Position numbers and translations under genes: made by a program. A DNA stretch of 58,000 bases from positions 137,524,897 to 137,582,896 of the forward strand of contig NC_081407.1 in assembly GCF_030272615.1 (NCBI RefSeq), read 5' to 3'. This DNA comes from Cryptomeria japonica (taxonomy: Eukaryota > Streptophyta > Pinopsida > Cupressales > Cupressaceae). Within the stretch, counting starts at the first letter, position 1; every line of letters starts with the position of its first letter. This document shows, piece after piece, positions 1-10,770 of the stretch. The notes below the pieces were generated by a model. The model was not told the origin of the DNA, ran no database searches, and worked only from the letters and a program-made list of their open reading frames with translations.

Positions 1-340
1 AGCCACTTTTAATTTGGCTTTCAAGTCCAATTATGGTGCCCATCCCTAGGTGGCATCCAATTTGAGGTAATAAAGTAAATTTATTTAACTTTATAATTGA
101 ACATTATAAAGTTACTTTATAATTGAACTTATTATCTTCTTTTAACTTTATAACTTAAAATTATAAAGTTACCTTATGATTTTTCATAACTTGCCATAAA
201 TAGTCACTTTAATGATATTTTGCTATTTTTAGCAAAAGAGATTTTCAATTTTTAGCAAAAAGTGACTTAGCCATAAAATAACATTATTTGCTCATTAAAT
301 AAGCATCCAAAAGCCAATCTCTAGCGTGTAAAGTCCTCCC
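1..340. other. AT-rich sequence without a gene
   Basis: The stretch is rich in short repeats of the type ttataattgaac and ataaagttac around 90-190. I see no supported coding region. It lies upstream of the LINE remnant and may be more decayed LINE sequence. Confidence 0.5.
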
Positions 341-870
341 ATGCCAAGAATAACATCTCTTATCCACTGCATTTGCCTATGGATATGGATAATAGGCAAA
401 TCTCACCATTTGAGTGATCATCTAGGAAAGAGGGGACATTACATCCTTCCAAAAAATAGTGTTAAATTTGGCTACAATTTGTTAAGGAACAAACACTTTC
501 CCTTGATATCATATTGGCTAGTTGATATGATGTGGTGTCCCCTTACACTTTCAAAGTGCAATGCCTTTATCAAGCATGCAACTTCGAACAAAATACTCAC
601 TTATGACAACCTAATGAAAGAGGTTTTAATGGTCCTTTCCAATGTGTTCTTTCTAGTTGCAAGTGAGTTAATGGATCATTTGCTTCTTCAGGGTTTGTTT
701 TCTCAATCCATTTGGTTTAAACTGTGCCCAAGCTAGCTAAGCCATGGGTATTCTCTGCCATCTTGCTGACACCACAGCTGCATGCACTTTGGAAAGTGGC
801 CCTTCTCTATATACTTTGGTGGATTTGGTTGGGGATGCAATAGATTGCCATGCCCCTGCCTAAGAAATAA
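341..870 (+). pseudogene. L1-type LINE fragment: zinc-binding tail of the reverse transcriptase (zf-RVT)
   Basis: The plus-strand translation carries KCNAFIKHATSNKILTYDNL, then (after a slip of frame) RGFNGPFQCVL, then MDHLLLQGLFSQSIWFKLC. This is the pattern of the zf-RVT region of plant L1 polyproteins: a W-P-K-C-N-A-F-type motif, a leaky CxxC segment, and DHLLLQC followed by a SIW motif. Several of the expected cysteines are gone. About 60 bases further on, LWKVALLYILWWIWL fits the L-W-x-I-W motif that follows in such proteins. At least one frameshift and several stops break the frame, so it is dead. The same LINE appears to resume at about 10,725 with an RNase H domain, which makes everything between a later insertion. 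A LINE origin is secure from the order of motifs; the exact limits are not. Confidence 0.7.
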
Positions 871-883
871 TAATAACCAACAG

Positions 884-1811
884 AAATTCGTCTTATTTAT
901 AAGACATCACAAATTTCTAGAAGGCAGCAATTAAAGGTTAACAACAGCAACGATTAGTAAACTCAGCAATTAACTTATCCTAAACATAGTAGCACAAGCA
1001 GCCACGAACAAACTAAACAGACCAAGAGATGATTGGGGTAATGTTGATGAAGAGATGTCATTTGAAGAGACACGGTTAAGAAAGAGGTTATGCCTATTCT
1101 GAAGGGACAGCCACTTCCAAAGGGTTGTCTCTCCTCAAAGAGACATAAAGGTATAAAATAGAGAAGATCCAATAGGGGAAGGCCATCAAGCGAAAAGAAT
1201 AAAAACAAGCATCTGTATGAACAGGAGCGGATTATCTCTTAATATATCTGCAATCAGGCATCTATATCAGACCAGAAATCCTTAATATTGCAGGCAGTGG
1301 CATTGTTACACATTTGTGGTATGCATGGAAATGTGCTTAATATTGTATGAAGCCCGATAATGTCCTAATGCAGAATCTCAACATATTAATATAGACTGTA
1401 ACGTGTATGACTATGTTTAATGATGAATTTGGTCTCTAATATATTTATATAGGCAGTAATGTGGAGTGTCTAGATTTCCAATCTATTTGTCAGTTTGCTG
1501 CAATCAACCATGAGGAGGTTAGAAAAGGGAATACACGGAGGGAAAACAGTTATGAGGTCCTCTTCTAAGCACACCACCTAATGGCGGAAGACTGATGATC
1601 CCATGAGGCCAAGGGGGTGCAAGAGGTGCCCTGCCCTTGGTCTTAGAAGGGAAGGATGCTCCAGACACCATATTGTAGTTTCCCCACAAGCTTCCACCAT
1701 GGTTGATTATTGGGTTAAGGAGTCCAAATCATAGGCAGGTAAATAAGGGTGGTATAATGAGGGGGAACGGCTGTAGGACACCTCACTAAGTACATCATCT
1801 CATATGAGATG
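884..1811 (+). repeat. LTR-like direct repeat, copy 1, left part
   Basis: Bases 884-1404 closely match 9,542-10,056, and bases 1,541-1,811 closely match 10,242-10,515, by eye. The middle pieces (1,405-1,540 and 10,057-10,241) do not match. The match stops at 1,811, where the 7.1-kb element begins, and resumes at 8,923. A Met-tRNA type primer site directly follows the right part of this copy (9,209), so copy 1 behaves as a 5' LTR. An alternative reading is that only about 1,405 onward is LTR and the 884-1404 block is 3' internal sequence of a tandem copy. Confidence 0.7.
1807..1811. repeat. Target-site duplication, left (AGATG)
   Basis: AGATG directly precedes TGTTGATGTG at the left end of the 7.1-kb element. 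An identical AGATG follows its right end at 8,923-8,927. Removing the element and one copy restores the LTR sequence seen uninterrupted near 10,510. Confidence 0.85.
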
Positions 1812-2893
1812 TGTTGATGTGTTTTTTATGCACATAACAATACAGAATAAATTACCAAAATAATTTACCCTCTCTTAAACAAAATCACCTCAGATGCTAA
1901 GAATGAGATCAACTAAAATGATTCCAAGGTTTCTACATGTCAGGTCTTGACGAGTGGGTAAGTTCAGTGGTTGATGTGAATTGTTGTGTTTCACTTGGGG
2001 ACTTATGCAAATGTTTGGATTATCATGAATGATGCGGAATAGGTGTGCTGACAACTTAAGAATTATCAATGTGGCTCTAGATTTACTTCTTACTAAAAAA
2101 GGGGGAAAAAGAATAGGGTTCAGGAAATCTATTCTAATCCTAGGAATGTAGGAAATGATGAATGGATTTTGTGGAATCAAACTAGGCAAGGTCTCACAAT
2201 CAGGTATTGACACAAGCTTAGTGCAATTGTCTAAGGTATACTTAAAGATTTTTAGGCTATCACCATCAAACGTAGACACCATCCAAGTTGATGCTTGTCA
2301 ACGGACGAGTAATAGTTGAAGTTATGCTTACTTAAATTCCAGTTGACCACACAAGGCGCACTTACCAGCGGCAAGAGGCTAGTGGTATGGATTAAGGATT
2401 CCACACAAATAAATCCAACAAATCTTCCACTCAATCTAACATACATGAAAATAAATTCTAATCTAAATTCTAATCTAACTTGGAGGAATTGAGAACCATG
2501 AATGCAAATACAACACTTGAAGAGCAAAATCACCAACAATTGAACAATGATTAGGATTCAAATAGCTGTAGCATATACCAACAATTCTACAAAAACTCTC
2601 TTAAAAATGAAAGACAAGGGGGCATATATAGAGTCTCTTACAAAAATGGATGGCCCAGATTGATCTAAGATCAACGGCCAAGATCATGCCAACAAAACCC
2701 TAGAATTGCCCTAATTAGGGTTACATCAAAAATGGCGCCACCAACATATGGCCCAATGAAAAGATACTTAGTCATCATATAGGGAATCTTCTAGAAGATT
2801 CCTCCCTCCATCTCTCTCTCTCCTAGCATACTCCAAGAATCTAGCCAATATTGAATCTAACTCCTCCATGGAAATGCTAGGCAAGGTATCCTG
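1812..2893 (-). other. 3' non-coding tail of the 7.1-kb element
   Basis: I find no supported gene here. On the minus strand the part nearest the reading frame contains TCTATATATGCCCCC (around 2,620-2,634), which looks like a TATA box. Conserved-looking T-rich stretches follow, ending in ACACATCAACA at the terminus. A promoter-like signal in the tail would fit a 3' LTR, but I cannot see a matching 5' copy. Confidence 0.45.
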
Positions 2894-5800
2894 CTATAAA
2901 TCAATCACGTCCAATGAATCCAAGCAAGCATTCAAAGTGTTCTCCCATTCTGGCATGAGCTTCTGCGAACTATGAACATGAATCAACAAAGAGACCAAGT
3001 CATCTATCTGACTCTTCTTCAAAGAGTCCAACTGACAAAAATACATAAATTTCATCTTGTCTCTTAATTCAGCTAAGTGTAAACCACTAGCATCACTAAC
3101 ATCAACACCCAATAATTCCTCAATCGAGGCAAGGATCTTCATCTGAATGTCTTGAATTAATCCTTCCATCTCCATACAACTCGACTGGGCGTTCTCATAA
3201 GTTGATTTCTTCACGGCTAGTGAGCAATACCAGCCATGGAAATCATATCTGTCTCCACTGTGCACAATGTTCTCGCTGACCAAGGTGGAACTAGGAATCT
3301 TCTTCAATGCTTGGAGGCATGAAATAGTCTTGTCTTGAATAGGTCGGAATTCTTCCCAAACTCCCTCAAAATACTGGATTTTGAATATCAGTCATGTTGT
3401 CCTTTCATATGCATGAACAAACTGAGTAAGGAAATCATCTGCCTGCTTTCTTGTGCTCTCAATCCACTTTTCCACCTCTGAGTGTGTACCTCTCGCTACC
3501 TTGCAGTGTGAATGTATTCCATGGTCAACTGCAATAGGGGGAATAAGGGTGGGATCTCCACACCTTGTCCCTGCAATATACTCTCTGAGTCTAATATTTT
3601 CTTCTCTGTACCTTTCATTCTCCGCAACCGCTCTGTCTAACCTTGCATTGATTGCCTGGAGGTTGTCACCAATCTCTTGGAATTCCTGCTCTGTGGATGT
3701 ACGACCAAGGGCGACTGAAGTGATCTAGAAATCCATAGGAGTAGCAATGTCTGTTGTCACACCTGCAATAGGAACAGCAATCCGCATTCCTGTCTCATCT
3801 CTAGCTATGTGCGACAAAATCTCTGCTCTCTTGGGCTCCTTCTTCTTAGCACTCCTAGCTAGGTAGTCATCAATATCATCAATAGGCTATACCTCTATCA
3901 TTTGTTTACTTTTCTCCATACTTCTCCTCAGCCATTCAGGAATAGCGGCCATCTCCATACCATCATCAAGACATATTTCTTGATCAAGTCCTTTCAATGC
4001 CGAGATAACATCCTCATTGTCATCAGGATTACTCCTCGTCCAATCATATACCTCATTTCCCAAGCTAACTTCCAAAAGGACAGTAGGGGATTCCGGCTGA
4101 TTATTATTCTCATCAGGAGGTGCAGATGTCGCTATGGCATGGAATTCCTGAATATTCTCTGGTAGTATCACTGTGTTGGAACACTGTTGAGTCTCCTTAT
4201 TCTATTTTGTTACTTCAATCACTTTGATTGATGAGACACTAGGAGGGGGTGAAGGAATGATAAGTGGAGTGATAGTCCTCTGTTTCTTCTTCACATCCTC
4301 AATCTTCTTCCCTCTGGCCTTAACTTCTCCTGGCGTGTTCTTCCTTCTCTTGGGAGCTTGACTCTCTTCGTCTGCATGAATCCTGACATCACTGACAGTC
4401 CTCTGATCATCCTCGGAAGTAGCCTCTTCCGGTTTCATCTTTTCATAAGTGAAGGGAACACCCATGTCAACTAACTTATTCATTTGTATATCCACCCATA
4501 GGTGGGAGAAATTCAGGACCTCTCTCATCAATATATTCAGGTCAATCTCTTTTGACTCTTACCAATTAGGCAACAGGATTGCCTTCTTCATTTCACTCTC
4601 ATACTGTGGATGTGTATGATCTCTATCATCTAATACCTAATCAGGAATGAGGAAAAGTCCACACTTCCTCATGAAATCCACTGACATTCTGGACCACATT
4701 CTTCTCTTCACTGCTTGCTCGTCCATCAGTTTAGCCCAATAATCTTCTATGTCAATCTTATGAGTGAACTTCTCTCCTCTGATCCTTCCGACCTTCTTGT
4801 CTGGATCGAATCTTTCTTGCTTCTTATATGTAGCAAATTGATAGAATGCAAGCTCCTCACTCGCAGTGCTGGCGGCTATGGCGGACTGGCAAACCTCTGA
4901 CGTCTTCCCAACTGAAATAGGGAATGTCATTCCTGTCCTGTGCTTCTCTCTCTGGATAACATCGAACTCCAGAAGCTGTCTCACCACTTCCAACAATATC
5001 ATTATGTCGGTTGGATACCTAGGAAGTCTGTAGGGTTCAAATTGAAACCCATGAATCCTGAGGTATGTGAAAGTGGGAAACTATATATACCACGATCCAT
5101 ATTTTTCTATTAACTCTGTTGCCTCCTTGGACAATCTTCTGTGGATTCCGCCTTGCAGCATCCGTGTGATGTACATAGTGAATGCATCATTCACTCTCTT
5201 ATAGTCTTCAATTCTATGTATGCTTAGCTGGGGGTAGCATTCATAACTCTTAAATTGTCCTTGCCCATTCCCGACTTCACCTTTGCATATTAATCCTCTG
5301 TATGAAACAAATCATGCAAGCAGGTACACCAGGTAGTAAGTCATGGCGAATGACTTGGACCGCTCTACATTCCTCAGCTGAAAATCCAGATTGTCATTAT
5401 AATCTCGGACCAATTCACTAGTGTTCCTCTAAGACAATCCTGGATGAGGTAGAACATTCATCCATCAAATATTGCTCCCTGCGGCATCCCCATCACTCTG
5501 TTGAGTAGGAATATCAAATCACTATATTCCTCCTTAAAATCTATGCACATAAGTGTCTTGGGAGCCTTGGAATGATGAGACCTAGGCTCAATCATCCACT
5601 CTTTGTTAATTAAATTCTTGCATACACCCATCTTCTTCATGTATCTTTCTGCATAATCCTCCTTGGTCACATTCTTCATGTTTGTTTCGCGTGGAATTCT
5701 GAACACCTCAACAATGGCATCCTCAGCAAGGTAGGCGATGACAACGCCCTTAGGACTCTTGATCATTCTTGTGAGCGGATCGTAACATCGTGCACATTCC

Positions 5801-6060
5801 AGGATAAGCTCACTGCACTGTATGGACTGTGGAAATCTAGCGGCATGGAAAATGCCACTCTTCATAATATTCGCATATGCTAGGGAAGGAACCTGATCTC
5901 TGACTCAGAACATCCAACGCTGCATCTGGTCGAAGTCCAGGAAATGCATGTTTGTATCAGCAATCTCCTTCCATCTGGATGAAATCTTAAACTCTTGATA
6001 AAATCCAATCTCCAGCGTCTTTAGCGGTTCTTTCCTTTCCTTGTATCCTGACTTTGACAT
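2894..6060 (-). pseudogene. Unrecognised accessory protein of the 7.1-kb element, about 1,055 codons, broken
   Basis: The likely start at 6,060 reads MSKSGYKERKEPLKTLEIGF. The frame stays open except for a TGA at 5,905-5,907 and reaches GAIFDG with a stop at 5,458. One frame shift must lie between 5,458 and about 5,000, because all later blocks (starting 5,002, 4,531, 4,171 and 3,307) share a single new frame and are separated only by stops. The frame ends with LDVIDL and a stop at 2,894-2,896. The N-terminal half is mixed alpha-type sequence with aromatic-rich motifs (FDQMQRWMF, SKSFAMTYYLVYLLA). The middle has a basic patch PKRRKNTPGEVKARGKK near 4,300-4,370, a possible nuclear signal, followed by acidic and proline-rich sequence. 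The last block looks helical. I see no zinc knuckle, YxDD, DDE or protease motif. It faintly recalls the third ORF of the Athila-like element (33,573-35,817). Its function is unknown; it could be a Gag-like or accessory protein. Confidence 0.6.
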
Positions 6061-6339
6061 CGCACCTGTACGAAGCTCGAGTTAGACATAGGAAAATATT
6101 CGTAATAAAATTCCTGACTTTCTAAAGATTTAGCTAATTCAGAGCATGGAGTCAGGAAAATAATCCATACACTTGGTAAATTCTAGCAATTGAGTTCAAA
6201 GTGTGACAAAACTAAGGCATGGAAGTCTTCCATAAAATTCATTTATACCTCCTTACGCTTAGAAAATATGCAAGCTAAAATGCAAAGGAGTATACCGGAT
6301 TGATGATGACTAAGGAAAGGTGTGAAAGATTGCGTTTTC

Positions 6340-7420
6340 ACACAATGAATGTCTGAAGACATCTTCCGCAGTCAACAATGGAGGTCAAAATTCTGAAGAC
6401 AACCTGCAAATCAGACTTTTAAAACATGTTGTAATCTTCAGAAATGTGCATAAAATTGATAAAAAATCAGTTCTAATGATCAAAACAATCATTTTCTGGA
6501 ATGTAAGTATGGCTGGTAAAATTTAGTTTTCTGCGGACAAGTCTGAAAATCGAATACTTCAGACTTACCAGCACCTTGCAAGGTGGTTTAAATCCCTAAA
6601 AATGATGAAAAATTGCTAAGGAAACAACCCCACGCAAATTCGCCAAAATTGATTAGGTGGCTGGAAATGAAAATTTCTGAGGACAACCGCCTAACAATGG
6701 AGTTTCAAACCTGCAACAACAATAAGATGGTCTAAAAAATGCACAGAAAACTCCATAAAACACCTCCAAATGCTAAATGTTTAAGTTGGAATTGGCTGGA
6801 CAATAAAAACTTAAGTCTAAAAATTAATGGCAGCCATTAATGGAGGTCAAAATCTGAAGCAAACCTCAGATCTGAAGCGAATCAGCAGGCTGGAAATGAT
6901 GGCAGCCAACAAGCATGCACGAAAATCATCAAAATGTGGCACCAGATCACCTCCTTAGCAAAATCGAATTTTCCAAACTATGGCGCCAAACTGAAATCTG
7001 AAGATTGATGTCAATGGCAGCCTTGATCTGCAGTAGCAAGGATGACGGCAATCTGAAAAATCGCCCAAGTTGGGGTTGGATACCCCAAACACAAAAAATC
7101 GCCTTCCTTAGCAAAAATCGAAATTTTCAGAATTCTGAAAAATGTTGTTAATGGCAGCAATGAAGGCCTAAACAGCAAGCAAAAATGGTGGAGGAAAAAT
7201 CGCCCAAGTCTCCAATCATGAAATTGCCAATTTTCACCAAAAAATGCTAAAGTTTGAAAAAATCGCCAAACTTAGCAAAATCGAAATTTTGAAACTGGTC
7301 TTTAATGGCAGCCAAGAGGAATAGATTAGCAAGCTGGAAAAAATGGAGGAAAATAAATCCTCAATCCCACACTTCACAAAAACGCCTTGCTAAAAAATTC
7401 GCCTAACTTAAAGAAAAATC
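6340..7420. repeat. Diffuse degenerate repeats in the leader of the 7.1-kb element
   Basis: Phrases such as AATGGCAGCCA, CAAAATCGAAATTTTC, AAATCGCC and GTCTGAAGA-like strings return many times at irregular spacing, with no fixed unit length. No coding region is supported. The sequence looks like an eroded tandem array. Confidence 0.45.
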
Positions 7421-7689
7421 GCTTTCATGGAGACACCTGGCAGATTTAATAATAAAATAATGCTAAGTCTCCTCTCATATACTTGCTTTCACCTCTCTCA
7501 TTTTCACCACACAAGCAATGTGGGATAAAACACTTGTATAAATACTTGTTTGGTGAAAACCTAACTTGCTTCAAATTTTGCTTTTAAATTTTAAATAATC
7601 ATTAATAATTATTTAAAAGCAGTTAAAAATGGGGCTTACTTATTAAAATATTGCAAATTAAATCCAAAATAAGCCTCCAAGGGAAAATC

Positions 7690-8440
7690 AATATAGGTTG
7701 GGATTGAAAAATCCCCCTTCAAAAATCATTAAAATGTCAAAATTTACCCCATAAGGGAAATTCGACCCATGCTTGGACAAAAATCCATGCATAACTTCAT
7801 CAAAATGCACACAAAAAACCTCCCAGGGGAAAATCGATATGAGTTTGGACAAAAATCCACTCTAGTTTGCAAAAATCACCCCCAAGGGAAATTCGATATA
7901 GGTCTGGATATAAATCTACACTCAAAAACTCACTTAGCTTGGAAAAAACCTCCCTGGTGGAATTTCAACCTCAATCTGGATGAAAATCCAGACTCAAAAC
8001 TCTTCAAAAATATTCCCAGTGGAAAATCGATCCCTGTCTTGATGAAAATCCGGACAAAAATCCTTACAAATGCTCTTAGGGGAAATTCGACCTCTGTCTG
8101 GATAAAAATCCGAACAAAAATCCTCACTTGGTTGTCACAAAAATCCTGTTGGAAAATCGACCCAGGCATGGAATCATCTTCGCACTTCAACCCGCACTGC
8201 AGTCCGCACTCCTAGTGGAAAATTGATGGCAGTCTGGATAAATCCTGACACTTTGCCAAATTTTAGCACTTCCAGGGGAAATCTAACCCAAGTATGGATA
8301 AACAGTGAGGGAAAATAGTAGCCAGTATGGATTTCAAGGGAAACCCATGTGTAGTATGGATTTTGAGTGGGGGAATGGGTTGGGTAGTCTGGAATGTGAA
8401 GGGAAAAGCACCTCTAGCATGGAATTTGACCCTTTAACCC
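7690..8440. repeat. Degenerate tandem repeat, unit about 60-75 bp
   Basis: A pair of anchors recurs roughly ten times: GGGGAAATTCGACC (or AAAATCGAT variants), followed about 15 bases later by TGGACAAAAATCC or TGGATGAAAATCC. Lengths between anchors vary. The reading frames found across it on both strands (for example 7,769-8,215) are products of the repeat and not supported as genes. Confidence 0.7.
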
Positions 8441-8922
8441 TTGGAATATGAATTTCCCTTAGGATTTTATCATTTTAACCACTCAAAATCACTTAGAAAC
8501 TTTAAATTTGATTGGACTTAGGCTAATTTTCCAAAAATATGAGCGAAATGCCTAGGGAAATATTGGAATAAAGTGCAAAACCAACTTAAACAATACCTTA
8601 GGAGCGAGAAAACAACTCCAATAGATCTGTGAATATCTTGGCACTTCAAAATCACTAATGCGTGTGTTTAAAAACACGTTAACGCTCAAATAGGTCTACA
8701 CTTAGACAACACTTAGGATCATTAAAATATCGACTTTTGCAACTTGATCCTATAACTTCAAAAACCCTAGACGGCACTAGGCATGATCAAAACTCCGAGA
8801 CTCGGGGACGGGAAACGCAAAATTGCCCACTAAGCAGCCAAAACCCTAACCTAACAACGCAAAAAGCCGGAAAAGAGGGGGTCCCCGTTAGCAATGGGGC
8901 GATGTGTGAAAAGGTCACAACA
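8441..8922 (-). other. 5' terminal region of the 7.1-kb element
   Basis: On the minus strand this is the first 480 bases of the element, starting TGTTGTGACCTTTTCACACA. It is richer in GC than its surroundings near the terminus and contains no supported gene. It may hold the promoter, but no clear TATA box stands out. Confidence 0.4.
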
Positions 8923-9206
8923 AGATGGCAAAAGGCCACATGAAACCAAGAGGGATGGTATATCCGCTCTTGGGCCTAGGGTAGAGGATTGCTTTGGGCA
9001 CCCTATAATGTCTCCTTATCCTAACCCTTTATGTTCCTAACCCTCATAGGAAAGATCTATTTTATGGATTATGTTTCAGTGATTACCTAACATGTTTTCA
9101 GGACCTAAACCAAGATTTATGTTGATAACTACATTGCATTTCTTATTTCAATTGAAATTATAATATTAGGGCAAAAACTAGGGCATTTATAAAAGGGGGC
9201 ATTACA
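8923..9206 (+). repeat. LTR-like direct repeat, copy 1, right part
   Basis: It starts with the right AGATG target duplication (8,923-8,927), then GGCAAAAGGCC as at 10,514. The last 150 bases match 10,560-10,724 closely and both end in ATTACA. Compared with copy 2 it holds extra sequence at about 8,945-9,030. It is followed after two bases by a primer-binding site. Confidence 0.75.
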
Positions 9207-9208
9207 AT

Positions 9209-9220
9209 TGGTATCAGAGC
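9209..9220 (+). other. Primer-binding site, initiator Met-tRNA type
   Basis: TGGTATCAGAGC, the standard plant complement of the 3' end of initiator Met-tRNA, begins two bases after the LTR end ATTACA. It fixes the plus orientation of this element. Confidence 0.85.
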
Positions 9221-9541
9221 ATTGATCTTTGCCAGCCTACAGGGTAAAGATAAATCAATGGATGCATTCTAGTCAATGAGAAGGGATCTAACAATACTTG
9301 TATTTGCGTGTATACTTCGTGTCTCCATATATTCATGTGTATGCTTCGTGTCTTTATGTGTATGCTCCATGTTTGGTTCATTTGGTTGATCTAGAGTATG
9401 AGAATAACAAGAGTGAACCGGAAGAGATATGAATTTATTTAGGAAAGAACATTGCATTTAAGGTCATAGGTGTGTGTCATGCTTCTAATCCTCATCTTAA
9501 TATATAAGTTCTTGTCTTAATATAGAAGCTAATTACACCAT
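9221..9541 (+). other. Very short internal region between the two LTR-like repeats
   Basis: Only about 320 bases separate the primer site from the second repeat. It contains short repeats of the type TGTGTATGCTTCGTGTC (9,310-9,370) and no supported gene. The element is either a large internal-deletion derivative or a terminal-repeat miniature type. Confidence 0.5.
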
Positions 9542-10724
9542 AAATTTGTCTTATTTACAAGACATCGCAAATTTCTAGAAGGCAGAGATCAAGGTTTAAC
9601 AACAGCAACAATTAGTAAACTCAGCGATTAAGTTATCCTAAACATAGTCGCAAAGCAACCACTAACAAACTAAGCAGATTAAGATATGATTGGGGTAACA
9701 TTGATGAAGAGATGTCATTTGAAGAGACACGGTTAAGAAAGGGGTTATGCCTATTCTGAAGGGACAGCCACTTCCAAAGAGTTGTCTCTCCTCAAAGAGA
9801 CATAAAGGTATAAAATAGAGAAGACCCAATAGGGGAAAGGCATCAAGGGAAAAGAATTAAAACAAGCATCTGTAAAAACAGGGGCAGATTATCTCTTAAT
9901 ATATCTCCGATCAGGCATCTGAATTAGACCAGAAATCCTTAATATTGCAGGCAGTGGCATTGTTACCCATTTGTGGTATGCATGGACATGTGCCTAATAT
10001 TGTATGAAACCTGATAATGTCCTTGCAGAATCTTTGCATATTAATATAGGCTGTAACATTGTAATATCCCTTCATTAATATCATTAATACTTAATCAATT
10101 CAACGATGCTCTTATATCATTTTTGCAATTATTATATTAATGATAAAATGTATTATTTGTGTGACTAATTATCACCATTAAAATATTTATGATTTATCAC
10201 TACCGATAACTAGTTGTTACCCATAGCAAGGAGATTGTTATGAGGGGAAACAGTTATGAGGTCCTCTTCTAAGCACACGACCTCATGGTGGAAGAATAAT
10301 AGTCCCATGAGACCAAGGAGGTGTAAGAGGTGCCCTGCCCTTGGGCTTAGAAGGGAAGGATGCTCCGGACACCCTATTGTAGTTTCCCCACAAGCTTCCA
10401 CCATAGTTGATTATTGGGTTAAGGAGTCCCAACATAGGAAGGCGAATAAGGGCAGTATGACGATGGGGAACGGCTGTAGGATGCCTCACTAGGTACACCA
10501 CCTCATATGAGATGGCAAAAGGCCGCATGAGGCCACCTCATATGATTAAGATAATGTTCCTAACACTAGCAGGAAAGATCTATTTTATGGATTATGTTTC
10601 AGTGATTACCTAGCATGTTTTCAGGACCTTAACCAAGATTTATGTTAGATTTTGCATTTCTTATTTCAATTGAAATTATGATTTTAGGGCAAAAATTAAG
10701 GCATTTATAAAAGGGGACATTACA
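9542..10724 (+). repeat. LTR-like direct repeat, copy 2
   Basis: This copy is uninterrupted and matches copy 1 in two blocks (see 884-1,811 and 8,923-9,206). It ends GACATTACA. Within it, TGTAATATCCC at 10,060 forms a perfect TGTAAT/ATTACA pair with the end, so the true LTR may be only 10,060-10,724 (665 bp). Overlapping reading frames on both strands at 10,210-10,528 are not genes. Confidence 0.7.
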
Positions 10725-10770
10725 TAAATGAATTTTTGAGGAAGTCCCATTGCCTTGGCAAAGGTGATAG

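Larger units (their letters stand above)
1812..8922 (-). mobile_element. 7.1-kb minus-strand element with 5-bp TSD, TGTTG/CAACA ends, no visible LTRs and no pol
   Basis: The ends are fixed by comparison with the uninterrupted repeat copy at 10,500: AGATG occurs on both sides, and the element runs from TGTTGATGTG to GGTCACAACA. A 5-bp duplication and TG...CA ends are what retroviral-type integrases produce. I could not find any shared sequence between its first and last kilobase beyond the five-base inverted TGTTG/CAACA. Read on the minus strand, it has a leader of about 2.8 kb with degenerate tandem repeats (8,922-6,061), one long broken reading frame (6,060-2,894) and a 1.1-kb tail with a TATA-like stretch. 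No reverse transcriptase, integrase, protease or transposase motif is visible, so it was presumably moved by enzymes from elsewhere. It could be a large retrotransposon derivative whose LTRs have diverged past recognition. Confidence 0.7.

Noticed and set aside
3453-4165. Plus-strand frames of 91 and 87 codons
   Set aside because: They are antisense shadows of the long minus-strand frame 6,060-2,894.
7769-8215. Plus-strand frame of 148 codons and its minus-strand mirror
   Set aside because: They are produced by the tandem repeat; frames across repeats with a period near a multiple of three stay open by chance.
10210-10528. Three overlapping frames on both strands
   Set aside because: They lie inside the LTR-like repeat, and the matching copy at 1,541-1,811 does not preserve them.
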